A DNA stretch of 64,000 bases. It comes from Salinilacihabitans rarus. GTDB taxonomy: Archaea > Halobacteriota > Halobacteria > Halobacteriales > Natrialbaceae. Numbering within the stretch: position 1 is the stretch's first letter; every line of letters starts with the position of its first letter. The DNA is taken from assembly GCF_024296665.1 (NCBI RefSeq), contig NZ_CP100762.1:2046001-2110000 (forward strand), given 5' to 3'. The translations under genes were made by a program, and so were the position numbers. The notes beneath the pieces are model-generated. The model had not been told where the DNA came from. It did not search any database and was given only the letters and a program-made list of their open reading frames with translations. Of the stretch, positions 34,354 to 44,010 are shown piece by piece.

Positions 34354-35709
34354 ATGACAAGCGGAAATCTTACGACCGCGGAACAGGCGGTTCTGGACGA
34401 GATCGAGGAGAAGGACGTCGACTTCCTCCGGCTCCAGTTTACCGACATTCTGGGGACCGTAAAAAACGTCTCGGTCCCGGCACGTCAGGCGGAGAAGGCG
34501 TTCACCGAGGGGATCTACTTCGACGGCTCCTCGATCGAGGGGTTCGTCCGCATCCAGGAGTCGGACATGCGGCTCAAACCCGACCCGGAGACGTTCGCGG
34601 TCCTCCCGTGGCGGACCAACGACGAGAGCGCCGCCGCGCGGATGATCTGCGACGTGATCGACACCTCGACGGGCGAACCGTTCGAGGGCGACCCGCGGTA
34701 CGTCCTCAAGCGGGCGCTCGACCGCGCCAAGGAGATGGGCTACACCGTCAACGCCGCCCCCGAACCCGAGTTCTTCCTCTTCGAGGAGGACGAGGAGGGG
34801 CGCGCGACCACGACGACCAACGACGCCGGCGGCTACTTCGACCTCGCGCCGAAGGACCTCGCCTCCGACGTCCGCCGGGACATCATCTACGGGCTCGAAG
34901 ACATGGGCTTCGAGGTCGAGGCCAGCCACCACGAGGTCGCCGAAGGGCAACACGAGATCAACTTCACCTACGACGACGCGCTGTCGACGGCGGACAACGT
35001 CGCCACCTTCCGGACGGTCGTCCGCGCCATCGCCGCCGAGCACGGCCTCCACGCGACGTTCATGCCCAAACCGATCGCGCGCATCAACGGCTCGGGGATG
35101 CACACCCACGTCTCGCTGTTCACCGAGGACGGGGAGAACGCCTTCCACGACGGCGACGACGAGTTCGACCTCAGCGAGGAGGCCCACGCCTTCCTCGCCG
35201 GCGTCCTCGAACACGCCCCGGCGATCACCGCGGTCGCGAACCCCACCGTCAACAGCTACAAGCGCCTCGTGCCGGGCTACGAGGCACCCGTCTACGTGGC
35301 GTGGTCCGACCGCAACCGCTCGGCGCTGATCCGCAAGCCCGCCGCGCGCGTCCCGGCGGCCTCGCGCATCGAACTGCGCTCGCCCGACCCCTCCTGTAAC
35401 CCCTACCTCGCGCTCGCGGCGATCATTCAGGCCGGCCTCGACGGCATCGAGCGCGGCCTCGACGCGCCCGACCCGGTCCGCGAGAACATCTACGAGTTCG
35501 ACGAGGCCAAACGCGAGGAGTACGGCATCGATACCCTGCCGGCCAACCTCGGCGACGCCGTCGACGCGCTCGACGAGGACGAACTCGTCCAGCAGGCCCT
35601 CGGCGAGCACGTCTACGAGAAGTTCGTCCAGGCGAAACGCCACGAGTTCTCCGAGTACATCGTCGAAGTCTCCGAGTGGGAACTCGACCGCTACCTCGAG
35701 ACGTTCTAG
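34354..35709 (+). CDS. glnA: Glutamine synthetase, type I
   Basis: The 451-residue enzyme makes glutamine from glutamate, ammonia and ATP. The beta-grasp N-terminal domain covers about residues 20-105; the catalytic domain shows '[10 protein letters not shown]' (metal ligands), '[13 protein letters not shown]', '[11 protein letters not shown]', '[19 protein letters not shown]' in part, and '[15 protein letters not shown]'. The adenylylation-loop Tyr motif of the enterobacterial enzyme is absent, so the enzyme is of the short GSI-alpha type that is inhibited by glutamine or by PII-type contacts. It is divergent from lrp. Confidence 0.97.
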   Translation: MTSGNLTTAEQAVLDEIEEKDVDFLRLQFTDILGTVKNVSVPARQAEKAFTEGIYFDGSSIEGFVRIQESDMRLKPDPETFAVLPWRTNDESAAARMICDVIDTSTGEPFEGDPRYVLKRALDRAKEMGYTVNAAPEPEFFLFEEDEEGRATTTTNDAGGYFDLAPKDLASDVRRDIIYGLEDMGFEVEASHHEVAEGQHEINFTYDDALSTADNVATFRTVVRAIAAEHGLHATFMPKPIARINGSGMHTHVSLFTEDGENAFHDGDDEFDLSEEAHAFLAGVLEHAPAITAVANPTVNSYKRLVPGYEAPVYVAWSDRNRSALIRKPAARVPAASRIELRSPDPSCNPYLALAAIIQAGLDGIERGLDAPDPVRENIYEFDEAKREEYGIDTLPANLGDAVDALDEDELVQQALGEHVYEKFVQAKRHEFSEYIVEVSEWELDRYLETF

Positions 35710-35874
35710 GCTCGCGGTCGACCTCTCCTTTCTGCCGATAGCTCCCGTCGCGAAACCGAGGCAGACGCCACAGCACGCGATGGCCGGGACGACGGCGAGC
35801 GAGCGAGTTCTCGACACCGCTTCACCGCCGCCGCGGGCGCGCGAACGCGCCGTTGCCCGCCCCGCGTCGACCGC

Positions 35875-37194
35875 TCAGGACCGGCGCTCGCCGATGGCGT
35901 CGCGCAGGCGACCCGGAACGTCGAGCAGCGAGAGGCCGGCGCCGAACAGCACCATCAGCACGTAGAGGCCGAGCGTCGAGGTCCAGACGACGAACATCGC
36001 GAGGATGGCCCAGGGACCGTCGAGGAAGTAGAACGCCCCGATCGTCATCGCGGTGCCGTAGAGCAACACGAGGTACGGCCCCCAGTCGCGGGCGTGTCCG
36101 CGGCGGATCCGACGGCGGACGTACCGCCTGATGTCGGCTTCGAGGGAGTCGCGCTCGACGGTTCGGCGCTCGACGCTCTCCTCGAACGTCTCGACCCGGT
36201 CGCGGAGGCGCTCTACCTCCTCGCGGAGGGCCTCGGGGTCGGCCGACCGGTCCCGGGTGCGGGCGCTGGCGCTCGCGCGCGTCCCCGTCTCCGCTCCAGT
36301 CCGCTCGCGGTCGTCGGCCGACCCCTCGTCGGCCCCCGTGGCGTCGTCGGTCATCGCTCCTGTCGGGATCTGTCGAGTGCCGGGACTTTGTAGCTGCCGG
36401 TCCACGTCAACCCCGGCGAGCACCGCGTTCAGCACCGCGCCGAAGACGAGGATCACCGCACCGACGTAGAGCCACGCGAGCACGAGAAACACCGCTCCGA
36501 GCGCGCCGTAGACGGTGAACTCGCCGGCGATCCGGGTGTAGAGCGCGAACGCGCGACTCAGCGCGAGCCAGCCGACCGCCGCGAGGACCGTCCCCGGCAG
36601 CGCCCGGCGGACGTCGACGCCGGCGTCCGGGAAGACGACGTACAGCGGGAGGAACGCGGCCACGAGCCCCAGCAGTACGAGGGCGTAGCCGACCGGCAGG
36701 AGCCCGCCGACCGGCACGAGGTCGACGATCATCTCGAGGACGGCGACGAGCGCGAGTCCGGCCGTGATCGCCAGAAAGACGATCGTCGAGTCCCAGAACG
36801 TGTCGACGAGCGACTTCGAGGCCGCGGTGCCGTACACCTCCGAGAACGCCCGGTCGAGCCCCCGGAGGACGCGACTCGACCCCCAGAGCAGGCCGAGGGC
36901 GCCGACGACGGTCGCCCCCGTCCGGCCGGACTCGTCGAGGACGGTTTCGGTGAGCAGTTCCTGTGCCTGCGGCGTGAGGACGTCGCTGGCGGCGGTGGTG
37001 AGCCGGTCCGCGAGCGCCTCGCCGCCGATCGAGGCCGCGAGCGCCACCGCCAGCAGCGACAGGGGTACGAGCGAGACGAACGCGTAGTAGGCGACGCCGG
37101 CCGCCAGCAGCGTCAGCTGTTCGGTGCGGGCGAGCCTGATCGCGTCGAGCGCGAGGTCGCGCCACCGTCCGGTCCAGTTCCTGTGGGCGAGCAC
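35875..37194 (-). CDS. YihY/UPF0761 family membrane protein with coiled-coil tail
   Basis: The 439-residue protein has the six-helix YihY domain in residues about 20-270 ('LLAAGVAYYAFVSLVPLSLL', 'GLLWGSSRVLRGLDRAFSEV'). It then has a charged linker with a predicted coiled coil ('LREEVERLRDRVETFEESV', about residues 325-365) and two further C-terminal membrane helices. YihY was once called RNase BN in error and has no settled function. GTG at 37194 was chosen because a TATTTGG box lies about 30 bases upstream, giving a leaderless message; a TTG nine codons earlier is an alternative. The tail is longer than in bacterial YihY. Confidence 0.83.
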   Translation of the reverse strand: MLAHRNWTGRWRDLALDAIRLARTEQLTLLAAGVAYYAFVSLVPLSLLAVALAASIGGEALADRLTTAASDVLTPQAQELLTETVLDESGRTGATVVGALGLLWGSSRVLRGLDRAFSEVYGTAASKSLVDTFWDSTIVFLAITAGLALVAVLEMIVDLVPVGGLLPVGYALVLLGLVAAFLPLYVVFPDAGVDVRRALPGTVLAAVGWLALSRAFALYTRIAGEFTVYGALGAVFLVLAWLYVGAVILVFGAVLNAVLAGVDVDRQLQSPGTRQIPTGAMTDDATGADEGSADDRERTGAETGTRASASARTRDRSADPEALREEVERLRDRVETFEESVERRTVERDSLEADIRRYVRRRIRRGHARDWGPYLVLLYGTAMTIGAFYFLDGPWAILAMFVVWTSTLGLYVLMVLFGAGLSLLDVPGRLRDAIGERRS

Positions 37195-37245
37195 GCGTGA
37201 ACGTACGGCGCGGCGGCCCAAATAGTCGGACGACGAGTCGAACGC

Positions 37246-38361
37246 TCACTCGAGGCCGTCGGCCGTCGCCGCGCGGATCTCGCCGACGCTCGCGTCCGTC
37301 TTGAACGTCGTCCCGCCGTAGTGGGCCCGCGAGGCCGCAAAGCCGGCCGCCCGGAGATCCGCGAGGAAGTCGTCCATCGCGTTGGCGGGCAGCCCCCAGT
37401 TCTTGCAGAGTTTGTGCTGGTCGTAGTGGGTCGGCTCGTCGAGTTCGGTCGCCAGCGTCTCACAGAGGTCGCGGGCCTTCTCGGCGGTGCCGAACTCGTC
37501 GGGGACCCGCTCGCGCACCGCCCCGACGAACTCGCGGTCGCGGATCGGGCCGAGCCAGACGGGGCCCGCAGTCAACAGCCGCTCGCCCCCGCAGTGCGGG
37601 CAGGTTTCGAGCGGATCGGCGACCAACCCGGGATCGGCCTCGCGGTAGAAGCAGTCCTCGCAGCCGTAGAGGTGGCCGAGTTCGTCGACGGCGGCGTCGG
37701 CCGCGGTCGGCCGGCGGTCCAGTTCGAGGTAGGTCCGGACGTAGTGGCTCGTCGCGTGGGTGAGCAGGGGCGTCACGCCGACGTCGAAGCGGGCGGCGCT
37801 GCGCGCGAGCGCCGACAGCAGGATCCGGACGCCCATCTCGGGGTGGTAGTCGGTGTTCCGGGGGACGGCGGAGTACGACCGGATGCCGCTGCGGAAGTGC
37901 GCGCCACAGAGCGGCGCGGTGTCGGTGGCCGTGACACAGACGAGATCGCGGGCGCGGGCGAAGGCGGCGTCGGCGAACGGCATCGGCGTCCCGTACGGGT
38001 CGAGGTCGACGACGTCGAAGGCGCGTTCGTGCAGGAGGGCGTTGACGTTGCGGCGTTCGACGGTCGCCTCGCGGTCGTTGCGTTCGAGGTTCTCGCGGGC
38101 CAGTTCGACGGCTGCCTCGTCGACGTCACAGCAGGTCACGTCCCAGCCGTCGGCGGCGGCCCGGACGCCGCGGACGCCGCTTGCGGTCATCGCGTCGAGG
38201 TACGTCTCCGCGCGCGGTTCGCGCTCGCGGAACGCCCGCAGCGTCGCGACCGTCAGGTCGCGGTTCAGTTCCTGACGCGGGTTGTAGAACACCGACGCCT
38301 CGACCCCCTCGGTCTGTTCGGCGGGCACCTCGAGTTCGATCCCGCCCTCGGTGACGCGCAT
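37246..38361 (-). CDS. trm1: tRNA (guanine26-N2)-dimethyltransferase
   Basis: The 371-residue enzyme methylates G26 of tRNA using SAM. The N-terminus 'EGGIELEVP' and '[15 protein letters not shown]' are Trm1 marks; the SAM fold has '[14 protein letters not shown]' and the catalytic '[15 protein letters not shown]'. A C-terminal zinc site shows two Cys pairs, 'CEDCFYRE' and 'CPHCGGE', near residues 230-265. The ATG at 38361 fits the family. The neighbouring membrane gene starts 51 bases downstream on the same strand. Confidence 0.95.
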   Translation of the reverse strand: MRVTEGGIELEVPAEQTEGVEASVFYNPRQELNRDLTVATLRAFREREPRAETYLDAMTASGVRGVRAAADGWDVTCCDVDEAAVELARENLERNDREATVERRNVNALLHERAFDVVDLDPYGTPMPFADAAFARARDLVCVTATDTAPLCGAHFRSGIRSYSAVPRNTDYHPEMGVRILLSALARSAARFDVGVTPLLTHATSHYVRTYLELDRRPTAADAAVDELGHLYGCEDCFYREADPGLVADPLETCPHCGGERLLTAGPVWLGPIRDREFVGAVRERVPDEFGTAEKARDLCETLATELDEPTHYDQHKLCKNWGLPANAMDDFLADLRAAGFAASRAHYGGTTFKTDASVGEIRAATADGLE

Positions 38362-38457
38362 ACCACGACTCGGGGGCCGAGGCCGAAAAAACGCCGCGTT
38401 CCGCGCGCCGGGTCCGACAACCGAACCAACTTTACAGTTCGGCGCCGAGTTCCGCCC

Positions 38458-38814
38458 GTGCCGGAGACGAACCCCGTCGAGCGCTGGGAAGCCCGCCTCG
38501 AGGAGACCGGCGAACTGACGCCGGAGATCGTCGAGCGGATCTCGCGGCTACACGGCGACCGCGGGGTGCGCGCGATCGAGGCCGTCGCCGAGGGCCGGGT
38601 CAAGGCCTACCGCGATTTCACCGTCGTCGTCGGCTACGGGGACGAGTACATCGTCGAGGACCGGGGCTGTACCTGCAAGGACAGCGAGTACAACCTCGAC
38701 CCCGACGACCCGACCGACCTCTGCTGGCACGCCATCGCGGTCGCCGTCGCCCGCCGCGTCGGCCACGTCGACTACCACGACATGTGGTACTCCGACGTCC
38801 GGGAGTTCCTCTAG
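38458..38814 (+). CDS. SWIM zinc-finger protein
   Basis: The 118-residue protein ends in a SWIM zinc finger: the first pair is '[10 protein letters not shown]' and the second '[14 protein letters not shown]' (CxC...CxH). SWIM fingers bind DNA or proteins and occur in recombination and repair factors; small stand-alone versions are common in haloarchaea and unstudied. The GTG at 38458 lies about 25 bases after a TTTACAG TATA box (38431-38437), giving a leaderless mRNA. It converges on hisH with no gap. Confidence 0.87.
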   Translation: MPETNPVERWEARLEETGELTPEIVERISRLHGDRGVRAIEAVAEGRVKAYRDFTVVVGYGDEYIVEDRGCTCKDSEYNLDPDDPTDLCWHAIAVAVARRVGHVDYHDMWYSDVREFL

Positions 38815-39480
38815 CTATCGCTCCGCGCAGATGTCGACGAAGTTCCGCAGGATCTGCAACCCCGTCTCCCCGCTCTTCTCCGGGTGGAACTGCGTCCCGA
38901 AGACGGTCCCGTCCTCGTCGGCGACGATCGAGGGGAACTCGCGGCCGTACTCGGTGGTCGCGACGGTCGCCGCGTCGTCGTCGGGGACGGCGTAGTAGGA
39001 GTGGACGAAGTAGGCGTACTGTCCATCTACGCCCTCGACCAGCGGGTGTTCGCGTTCGACCGACAGTTCGTTCCAGCCCATGTGGGGCACCTTCTGCCCC
39101 TCGGCGAACCGGGCGTTGGTCCCCGGGATCAGGTCCAGCCCCTGGACGGCCGACTCGCCCTCGTTGTCGCCCTCCTCGCTGGTCGTGAGCAGCATCTGCA
39201 TCCCGAGGCAGATGCCGAACAGCGGCTGGCCGCGCTCGGCGACCGCGAGGAGGTCCTCGCGGAGCGGGTCGGCGTTCTCGACGCCCTCGCGGAACGCGCC
39301 CACGCCGGGGAGGACGACGCCGTCTGCCGCGGCGAACGCCTCGGGGTCGTCGGTGATCGTCACGTCGGCGCCCGCCCGTTCGAGGCCGCGGGTGACGCTG
39401 CGGAGGTTCCCGAGGCCGTAGTCGACGACGACCACGGAGGCGAGGGTCTCCTCGGGTGGCGAGGTGATCGTTCGATCCAT
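38815..39480 (-). CDS. hisH: Imidazole glycerol phosphate synthase, glutamine amidotransferase subunit
   Basis: The 221-residue class I amidotransferase supplies ammonia to HisF in histidine synthesis. Catalytic Cys is in 'FGICLGMQMLL' (near residue 90); the His-Glu pair is in 'GTQFHPEKSG' near residue 200. 'VVDYGLGNLRSV' at the start of the fold is typical. The ATG at 39480 begins MDRTITSPPEE. No other his gene lies here, as is normal for the scattered his genes of haloarchaea. Confidence 0.95.
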   Translation of the reverse strand: MDRTITSPPEETLASVVVVDYGLGNLRSVTRGLERAGADVTITDDPEAFAAADGVVLPGVGAFREGVENADPLREDLLAVAERGQPLFGICLGMQMLLTTSEEGDNEGESAVQGLDLIPGTNARFAEGQKVPHMGWNELSVEREHPLVEGVDGQYAYFVHSYYAVPDDDAATVATTEYGREFPSIVADEDGTVFGTQFHPEKSGETGLQILRNFVDICAER

Positions 39481-39581
39481 GCGGTACCGTCGGGACGGCG
39501 GGGGCAAGTGACTTTCCGTCGGGGCCGTCCCTGCCGAGTCGGCGTGCGAGCGAGGACGCCTGCGCCGTTCACGCCGTTCGA

Positions 39582-39639
39582 TACGTACCTCTACGTAGAA
39601 CGATTAGGAAGATTTATCCGTACTTTCAAGGATTTGAAA
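39582..39639 (+). promoter_or_regulatory. phnDCE promoter region with two candidate operators
   Basis: A TATA-like GATTTATCC lies at 39611-39619. Upstream, the hexamer TACGTA occurs twice, at 39582 and 39592, exactly one helical turn apart. Downstream, TTTCAAGGATTTGAAA (39624-39639) is a perfect inverted repeat that would cover the transcription start before the ATG at 39650. Either could bind a phosphate- or phosphonate-responsive regulator. Confidence 0.5.
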
Positions 39640-39649
39640 ACGATTCGTC

Positions 39650-40672
39650 ATGGTGAATCGACGACGGTTTATGCGATCGACGGGCGCCGTGGGAACGATC
39701 GGACTCGCCGGACTCGCCGGCTGTCTCGGCGACGAGGACGAGGACGGCGACGACGGCGCCGACGGATCGGGTACCGACGGCGACGACGGCGAGAACGGGG
39801 GCGACGAGGACGGGGAGCAGAGTACGGACGGGGAACCGCTCCCCGACGAACTGGACTTCCTCATGTCGCCCACCGAGCCCCAGGACGAGATGGAGGCCCA
39901 GTACGGGCCGATGGCCGACTACCTCTCGGAGGAACTGGGCTCGGAGATCAACCTCCAGTACGCCCAGGGGTACAGCGCGGTCATCTCGGCGCTCGGCAGC
40001 GGCTCCGGCCACATCGGCGAGATGGGGCCGTTCGCCGCGGCCCTCGGCGTCCGCTCCGACGAGGTCGACATCATCCTCCAGCGCTACGCGTACGGAAGCT
40101 GGGAGTACGCGAGCGTCATCGTCACCCGCGAGGACACCGACGTCGAGAGCCTCGAAGACCTCGAGGGCAAGACCATCGCCTTCGCCGACCGGCTGAGTTC
40201 CAGCGGTTCGCTGTACCCGCTGTACATGCTCAAACAGGCGGGCCTCGACATCGGCGGCCTCCCGGAGGACGACAGTGGCGCCGACTTCGAGGCGACGTTC
40301 TCGAGCCACACCGCCGCGATCGAGTCCCTGCAGGCCGGACAGGCCGACGCGGCCGGCGTCGGCATGTTCATCGCCGTCGAGGACGGCGACGAGGAGCGCG
40401 AGGAGTACCTCGACGGCATCGAACTCGTCCAGAAGGAAGACGGCATCCCGCGTGCGCCGATCGCCGTCAGCCCGGAACTCGGCCAGGACGCCCGCGACGA
40501 CATCCAGCAGGCGTTCCTCGACGCCCCCGACGAGGCGTACGAGGGCGACGGCGACGAGAACCAGCTGTGGTTCAGCGACGTCCGCGAGGCCGACGCGGAG
40601 GCCTACGAGCCGGTCGTCGAGGTCGCACGTGACCTCGGCATCTCCGCGGACCTGCTCGACGAGGACCTGTAG
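39650..40672 (+). CDS. phnD: Phosphonate/phosphate-type ABC transporter binding lipoprotein
   Basis: The 340-residue PhnD-family protein has a signal with basic start and lipobox ('GLAGLAGC', about residues 18-25), a long Asp/Gly/Glu linker (about 26-65), then the binding fold ('LDFLMSPTEPQDEMEAQYGP', 'LEDLEGKTIAFAD'). PhnD proteins bind phosphonates, phosphite or phosphate outside the cell. It leads an operon with phnC (48 bases later) and phnE. No phosphonate-cleaving genes lie nearby, so phosphate or phosphite uptake is equally possible. Confidence 0.9.
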   Translation: MVNRRRFMRSTGAVGTIGLAGLAGCLGDEDEDGDDGADGSGTDGDDGENGGDEDGEQSTDGEPLPDELDFLMSPTEPQDEMEAQYGPMADYLSEELGSEINLQYAQGYSAVISALGSGSGHIGEMGPFAAALGVRSDEVDIILQRYAYGSWEYASVIVTREDTDVESLEDLEGKTIAFADRLSSSGSLYPLYMLKQAGLDIGGLPEDDSGADFEATFSSHTAAIESLQAGQADAAGVGMFIAVEDGDEEREEYLDGIELVQKEDGIPRAPIAVSPELGQDARDDIQQAFLDAPDEAYEGDGDENQLWFSDVREADAEAYEPVVEVARDLGISADLLDEDL

Positions 40673-40719
40673 GCGGTCCGTTCACCAGATTTGTAACCCT
40701 CGATATGAACCGATAGACA

Positions 40720-41511
40720 ATGCCGAAAGTATCACTGACGAACGTTACAAAAGTGTACGGCGAGGACACGGTCGCCCTCGACGGGATCTCCTTCGACGTC
40801 CCCGCGGGCGAGTTCGTCGTCGTCCTCGGGCCGTCCGGGGCCGGGAAGTCGACCCTGTTGCGGATCCTCAACGGGCTGACGGCGCCCACGGAGGGGAGCG
40901 TCTACATCGGGGACGAGCAGGTGACGGGGGCCCGGGAGGACGTCGGGATGGTGTTCCAGATGCACTACCTCATCGAGAGCCTGAGCGCCTACCGGAACGC
41001 GCTCACCGGCGCGCTCTCGCGGACCGACCTCCTCCGGAGCCTGCTGACGATGTACGACCGCGAGGACAAGCGGGCGGCCCTGGAGGCGCTCGAGACCGTC
41101 GGCCTGCTGGAGGCCGCGCCCCAGCGCGCCGGGTCGATGAGCGGCGGGCAGAAACAGCGCGTCGGCATCGCCCGCGCGCTCGTCCAGGACCCGAACCTCC
41201 TGCTCGCCGACGAACCCGTCGCCAGCCTCGACCCGAAAGCCGCGAAGGACGTGATGGGGTACATGAAACAGGCCGCACGCGAGCGCGAGTTGACGACCAT
41301 CGCCAGCCTCCACCAGGTCAACATCGCCCGGGAGTTCGGCGACCGGTTCCTCGGCGTCCGCGACGGCGAACTGATCTTCGACGGCACCGCCGACGAGTTG
41401 ACGATGTCGGTCGTCGACGAGATTTACTACGGCGACGGCGAGCGCCGCGGGGACGGGATCGGCGAGCCGTCGTCGCAGCGCTCCGCCGCGAACGGGGTGA
41501 GCGACGCGTGA
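40720..41511 (+). CDS. phnC: Phosphonate/phosphate-type ABC transporter ATPase
   Basis: This 263-residue ATPase energises the PhnE permease. Walker A is 'GPSGAGKST' (near residue 37), the Q-loop is 'GMVFQMHYL', the ABC signature is 'MSGGQKQRV', Walker B is 'LLLADEPVASLDP' and the switch His is in 'ASLHQVN', all typical of PhnC. The GTG start of phnE overlaps the stop codon. Confidence 0.93.
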   Translation: MPKVSLTNVTKVYGEDTVALDGISFDVPAGEFVVVLGPSGAGKSTLLRILNGLTAPTEGSVYIGDEQVTGAREDVGMVFQMHYLIESLSAYRNALTGALSRTDLLRSLLTMYDREDKRAALEALETVGLLEAAPQRAGSMSGGQKQRVGIARALVQDPNLLLADEPVASLDPKAAKDVMGYMKQAARERELTTIASLHQVNIAREFGDRFLGVRDGELIFDGTADELTMSVVDEIYYGDGERRGDGIGEPSSQRSAANGVSDA

Positions 41512-42509
41512 GCACCGACGCCGGACGGGGCGTCGAGGAGATGCTCGCGTTCCTCGAACGCCGGCTACTGATCCGCCGGGTGCTGACGGTCGCCGGCCTC
41601 GCGGCGCTGCTGGTCGCGACCTACTTCGGCGGGCAGTTCATCGGCGTCGACCTCGGGGAGTTGCTCGAACAGCGCGAGGTCTTCTTCGAGTACCTGCAGG
41701 CGTACTTCAACCCCGACTTCGTCGACTTCACGACCTACTCGAGCGACCGCGGCCACGACGGCTGGAACGGCTTCTTCCAGAGCCTCGCGAACCCCGTCTC
41801 GATCTACGAGAGCCTCCTCGAACAGGACGGGATCGTCGGGCTCAGCGTCACGACGATCGTGATCGGCTTCACCGGGACCGTCATCGGCTTCCCGTTCGCG
41901 CTCCTGTTCGGCGTGCTCGGCTCCGAGCGCGTCGTCCCCTTCCCGTTTAACTTCCTCTTCCGCGGGACGATGAGCACCATCCGGGCCATCCCCGCGCTGG
42001 TGTGGATCCTCATCTACGTGCCGCTCACGAGCGTCTCGCCGGTCGGGGCGATGCTCGCCATCGCGACCGACACCGTCGGCAACCTCGGGCGGCTGTTCAC
42101 CGACGAACTCGAAGAGATCGACGACGGCCCGATCGAGGCGATCGGTTCGACCGGCGCCTCGCGACCACAGATCGTCGGTTTCGGGATGCTCAGTCAGGTG
42201 TCGACCTCCTTCATCGCGTGGACGCTGTACATCCTCGAGATCAACGTCCGGATCGCGATCAGCCTCGGCGTCTACGGCGCCGGCGGCATCGGCGAGTACA
42301 TCGAACTCCGGACGCAGTTCCGCGAGTTCGAGAAGGTCGCCGCGGGCATCTTCATGGTCATCCTCATCGTCCTCACGGTGGAACTCGTCTCCTCGCGCAT
42401 CCGCGCCCGGCTCCGTCCCGGCGAACACGAGAGCAAGGGGCTGCTCGAGAGCATCCGCGGGCTCGGCGACGCCGGTAGCTGGCTCGGGATCGGCGGGCGC
42501 CGCGACTAG
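41508..42509 (+). CDS. phnE: Phosphonate/phosphate-type ABC transporter permease
   Basis: The 333-residue permease has six or so membrane segments, with a long N-terminal outer region (about residues 60-105) between the first and second segments. The EAA-type loop is 'AIGSTGASRPQIVGFGMLSQ', followed by 'YGAGGIGEYI'. It starts at GTG 41508, overlapping the phnC stop by four bases, so the two are translationally coupled. It converges on the uracil-DNA glycosylase gene, overlapping it by four bases. Confidence 0.92.
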   Translation: MSTDAGRGVEEMLAFLERRLLIRRVLTVAGLAALLVATYFGGQFIGVDLGELLEQREVFFEYLQAYFNPDFVDFTTYSSDRGHDGWNGFFQSLANPVSIYESLLEQDGIVGLSVTTIVIGFTGTVIGFPFALLFGVLGSERVVPFPFNFLFRGTMSTIRAIPALVWILIYVPLTSVSPVGAMLAIATDTVGNLGRLFTDELEEIDDGPIEAIGSTGASRPQIVGFGMLSQVSTSFIAWTLYILEINVRIAISLGVYGAGGIGEYIELRTQFREFEKVAAGIFMVILIVLTVELVSSRIRARLRPGEHESKGLLESIRGLGDAGSWLGIGGRRD

Positions 42510-43105
42510 AACTCGCCGAGGCGCGTCTGCCCGCTCTCCGCGCCCGAGACGCCCGCCAGTTCGGCGGCCGTCGTCAGCGTCCGCTCGAACGTCCCCGTCT
42601 GACTGCGATCGTACAGCGTCGCCGCCGGGTGCAGACAGATCAGCACCCGCCGGGGCGTCCCGTCGATCCGCACCTCCTCGACCGTCCCCGCCTCCTTCGT
42701 CACGGCGACCGACCGCCCGAGCAGGTGCTCGGAGGGGACCTTCCCGAGCGCGACGATCACGTCGGGGTCGAGCAGTTCGATCTCCCGTTCGAGGTAGCCC
42801 CGGCAGTTCGCGAGTTCCTCCGTCGTCGGGTCGCGGTTCTCCGGGGGGCGACACCGCACGCAGTTGGCGATCCGGACCGTCTCGCGGTCCAGACCGACGG
42901 TCCGCAGCGTCTCGTCGAGCACCGACCCGCTGCGACCGACGAACGGTTCGCCCTGCGCGTCCTCCTCGGCGCCGGGTCCCTCGCCGACGAAGAGCACGTC
43001 GGCGTCCTCGGGGCCGGTCCCGTCGACGATCCGGCTCCGGGACTCGACGAGCGCCGGGCAGCGCTCGCAGGCGGTCACCTCGAGGCCCTCTCTCTCCTCG
43101 TCCAT
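42506..43105 (-). CDS. udg: Uracil-DNA glycosylase, family 4 (iron-sulfur)
   Basis: The 199-residue enzyme removes uracil from DNA at the start of base-excision repair. Motif A is 'FVGEGPGAEEDAQGEPFVGR' and motif B is 'CLHPAATLY'. Four Cys that hold a 4Fe-4S cluster in this family are visible: two in 'TACERCPAL' (residues 13 and 16) and two further along around 'NCVRCRPPENRDP' and 'ELANCRGYL'. The ATG at 43105 gives MDEEREGLEV. It is a single gene. Confidence 0.94.
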   Translation of the reverse strand: MDEEREGLEVTACERCPALVESRSRIVDGTGPEDADVLFVGEGPGAEEDAQGEPFVGRSGSVLDETLRTVGLDRETVRIANCVRCRPPENRDPTTEELANCRGYLEREIELLDPDVIVALGKVPSEHLLGRSVAVTKEAGTVEEVRIDGTPRRVLICLHPAATLYDRSQTGTFERTLTTAAELAGVSGAESGQTRLGEF

Positions 43106-43157
43106 GGTCGTCGCTGGGGCGGACGGCTACTACGTCTTTTGGGTCGCCGCCGGCCGC

Positions 43158-43718
43158 TCAGTCGTCCCGGTAGGCGTCGGCGGCGCGCGCGGCCACCCGG
43201 GCGACGCGAACCGGCTCCGGGCGCCCGCCCTCGGGCGTGAACGCCCGCAGGACCTCGTCGGCTTCCGCGGGGTCGACGCCGACGGCCCGGACGTAGACCG
43301 TCTCGTCGTTCAGCCGTAGCTCCCGGCGCGGCGGCAGCGAGCGGTACGTCGCGAGGCGGCGTGCGAGCGCGTCGCCGTCGAACGCCTCGCGCAGGCCCGT
43401 TTCGAGGCCGTCGCTCTCCTCGAAGGTGACGGCGACGACGGGCCGGTCGGCCGCCTCGGCGATCGCTTCGAGGTCGAGCAGGTTGTACCACGCGGGCGCG
43501 ACGGCGCCGAGCAGGAGCCAGCGGGCGTCGGGGCGTGCGAGGTCGTCGACCAGCGAGACGACGGCGTCGGTGGCGTCGGTCCCGCCGACGGCACAAGACG
43601 AGAAGACGAGGCCGTCGACGACGCGGTCGGCGCGGACGACGGCGCCGGCGAGGGTGCTCCGGCTCCGGTCGCCGCGGTACGACTCGGCGACCCCCAGTGC
43701 CCGAACCCCGGGTTTCAT
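43158..43718 (-). CDS. DUF99 family protein
   Basis: The 186-residue protein matches the archaeal DUF99 family: start 'KPGVRALGVAESYRGD', then 'STLAGAVVRADRVVDG' and 'LLLGAVAPAWYNLLDL'. DUF99 proteins resemble endonuclease V-like folds and have no proven role. The final basic/Ala-rich helix ends 'ARAADAYRDD'. It runs in the same direction as udg (52 bases apart) and behind the DUF5786-like gene (16 bases), so the three may share a transcript. Confidence 0.85.
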   Translation of the reverse strand: MKPGVRALGVAESYRGDRSRSTLAGAVVRADRVVDGLVFSSCAVGGTDATDAVVSLVDDLARPDARWLLLGAVAPAWYNLLDLEAIAEAADRPVVAVTFEESDGLETGLREAFDGDALARRLATYRSLPPRRELRLNDETVYVRAVGVDPAEADEVLRAFTPEGGRPEPVRVARVAARAADAYRDD

Positions 43719-43734
43719 CGCTCGACCGGCGCGC

Positions 43735-43908
43735 TCACTCCTCGTCTTTGATCTCCTTCAGGCGGTCGAGGAGTTCGTCGTTCGAGGCGCCGTTCTCGAA
43801 CTCGATGGTACCCCGGTGTTCGGTTTCGGACGATTGCACGGCGTCTTCCTCGTCGAAGTCGGCCTCGACGTCGCGCTGTTCGGACTCGTCGTAACTCCCG
43901 AATCCCAT
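43735..43908 (-). CDS. Small acidic haloarchaeal protein (DUF5786-like)
   Basis: The 57-residue highly acidic protein (MGFGSYDESEQ... ending 'ELLDRLKEIKDEE') is of a small, well conserved haloarchaeal type without a known function. It has a helical C-terminus and a disordered centre. A GAATTTATCC TATA box on the minus strand (about 43932-43941) lies 25-30 bases before the ATG, and a second TATA-like CTATACG is closer. It heads a possible operon with DUF99. Confidence 0.8.
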   Translation of the reverse strand: MGFGSYDESEQRDVEADFDEEDAVQSSETEHRGTIEFENGASNDELLDRLKEIKDEE

Positions 43909-44010
43909 GTGTGCGTATAGTAACTTGTGACGGATAAATTCACCGCGTATCACGTCGCCAACAGCTCTCGCGAGACAGCGTTTTTGCCGCCGGCGGTCGA
44001 GGCTCCCCGC

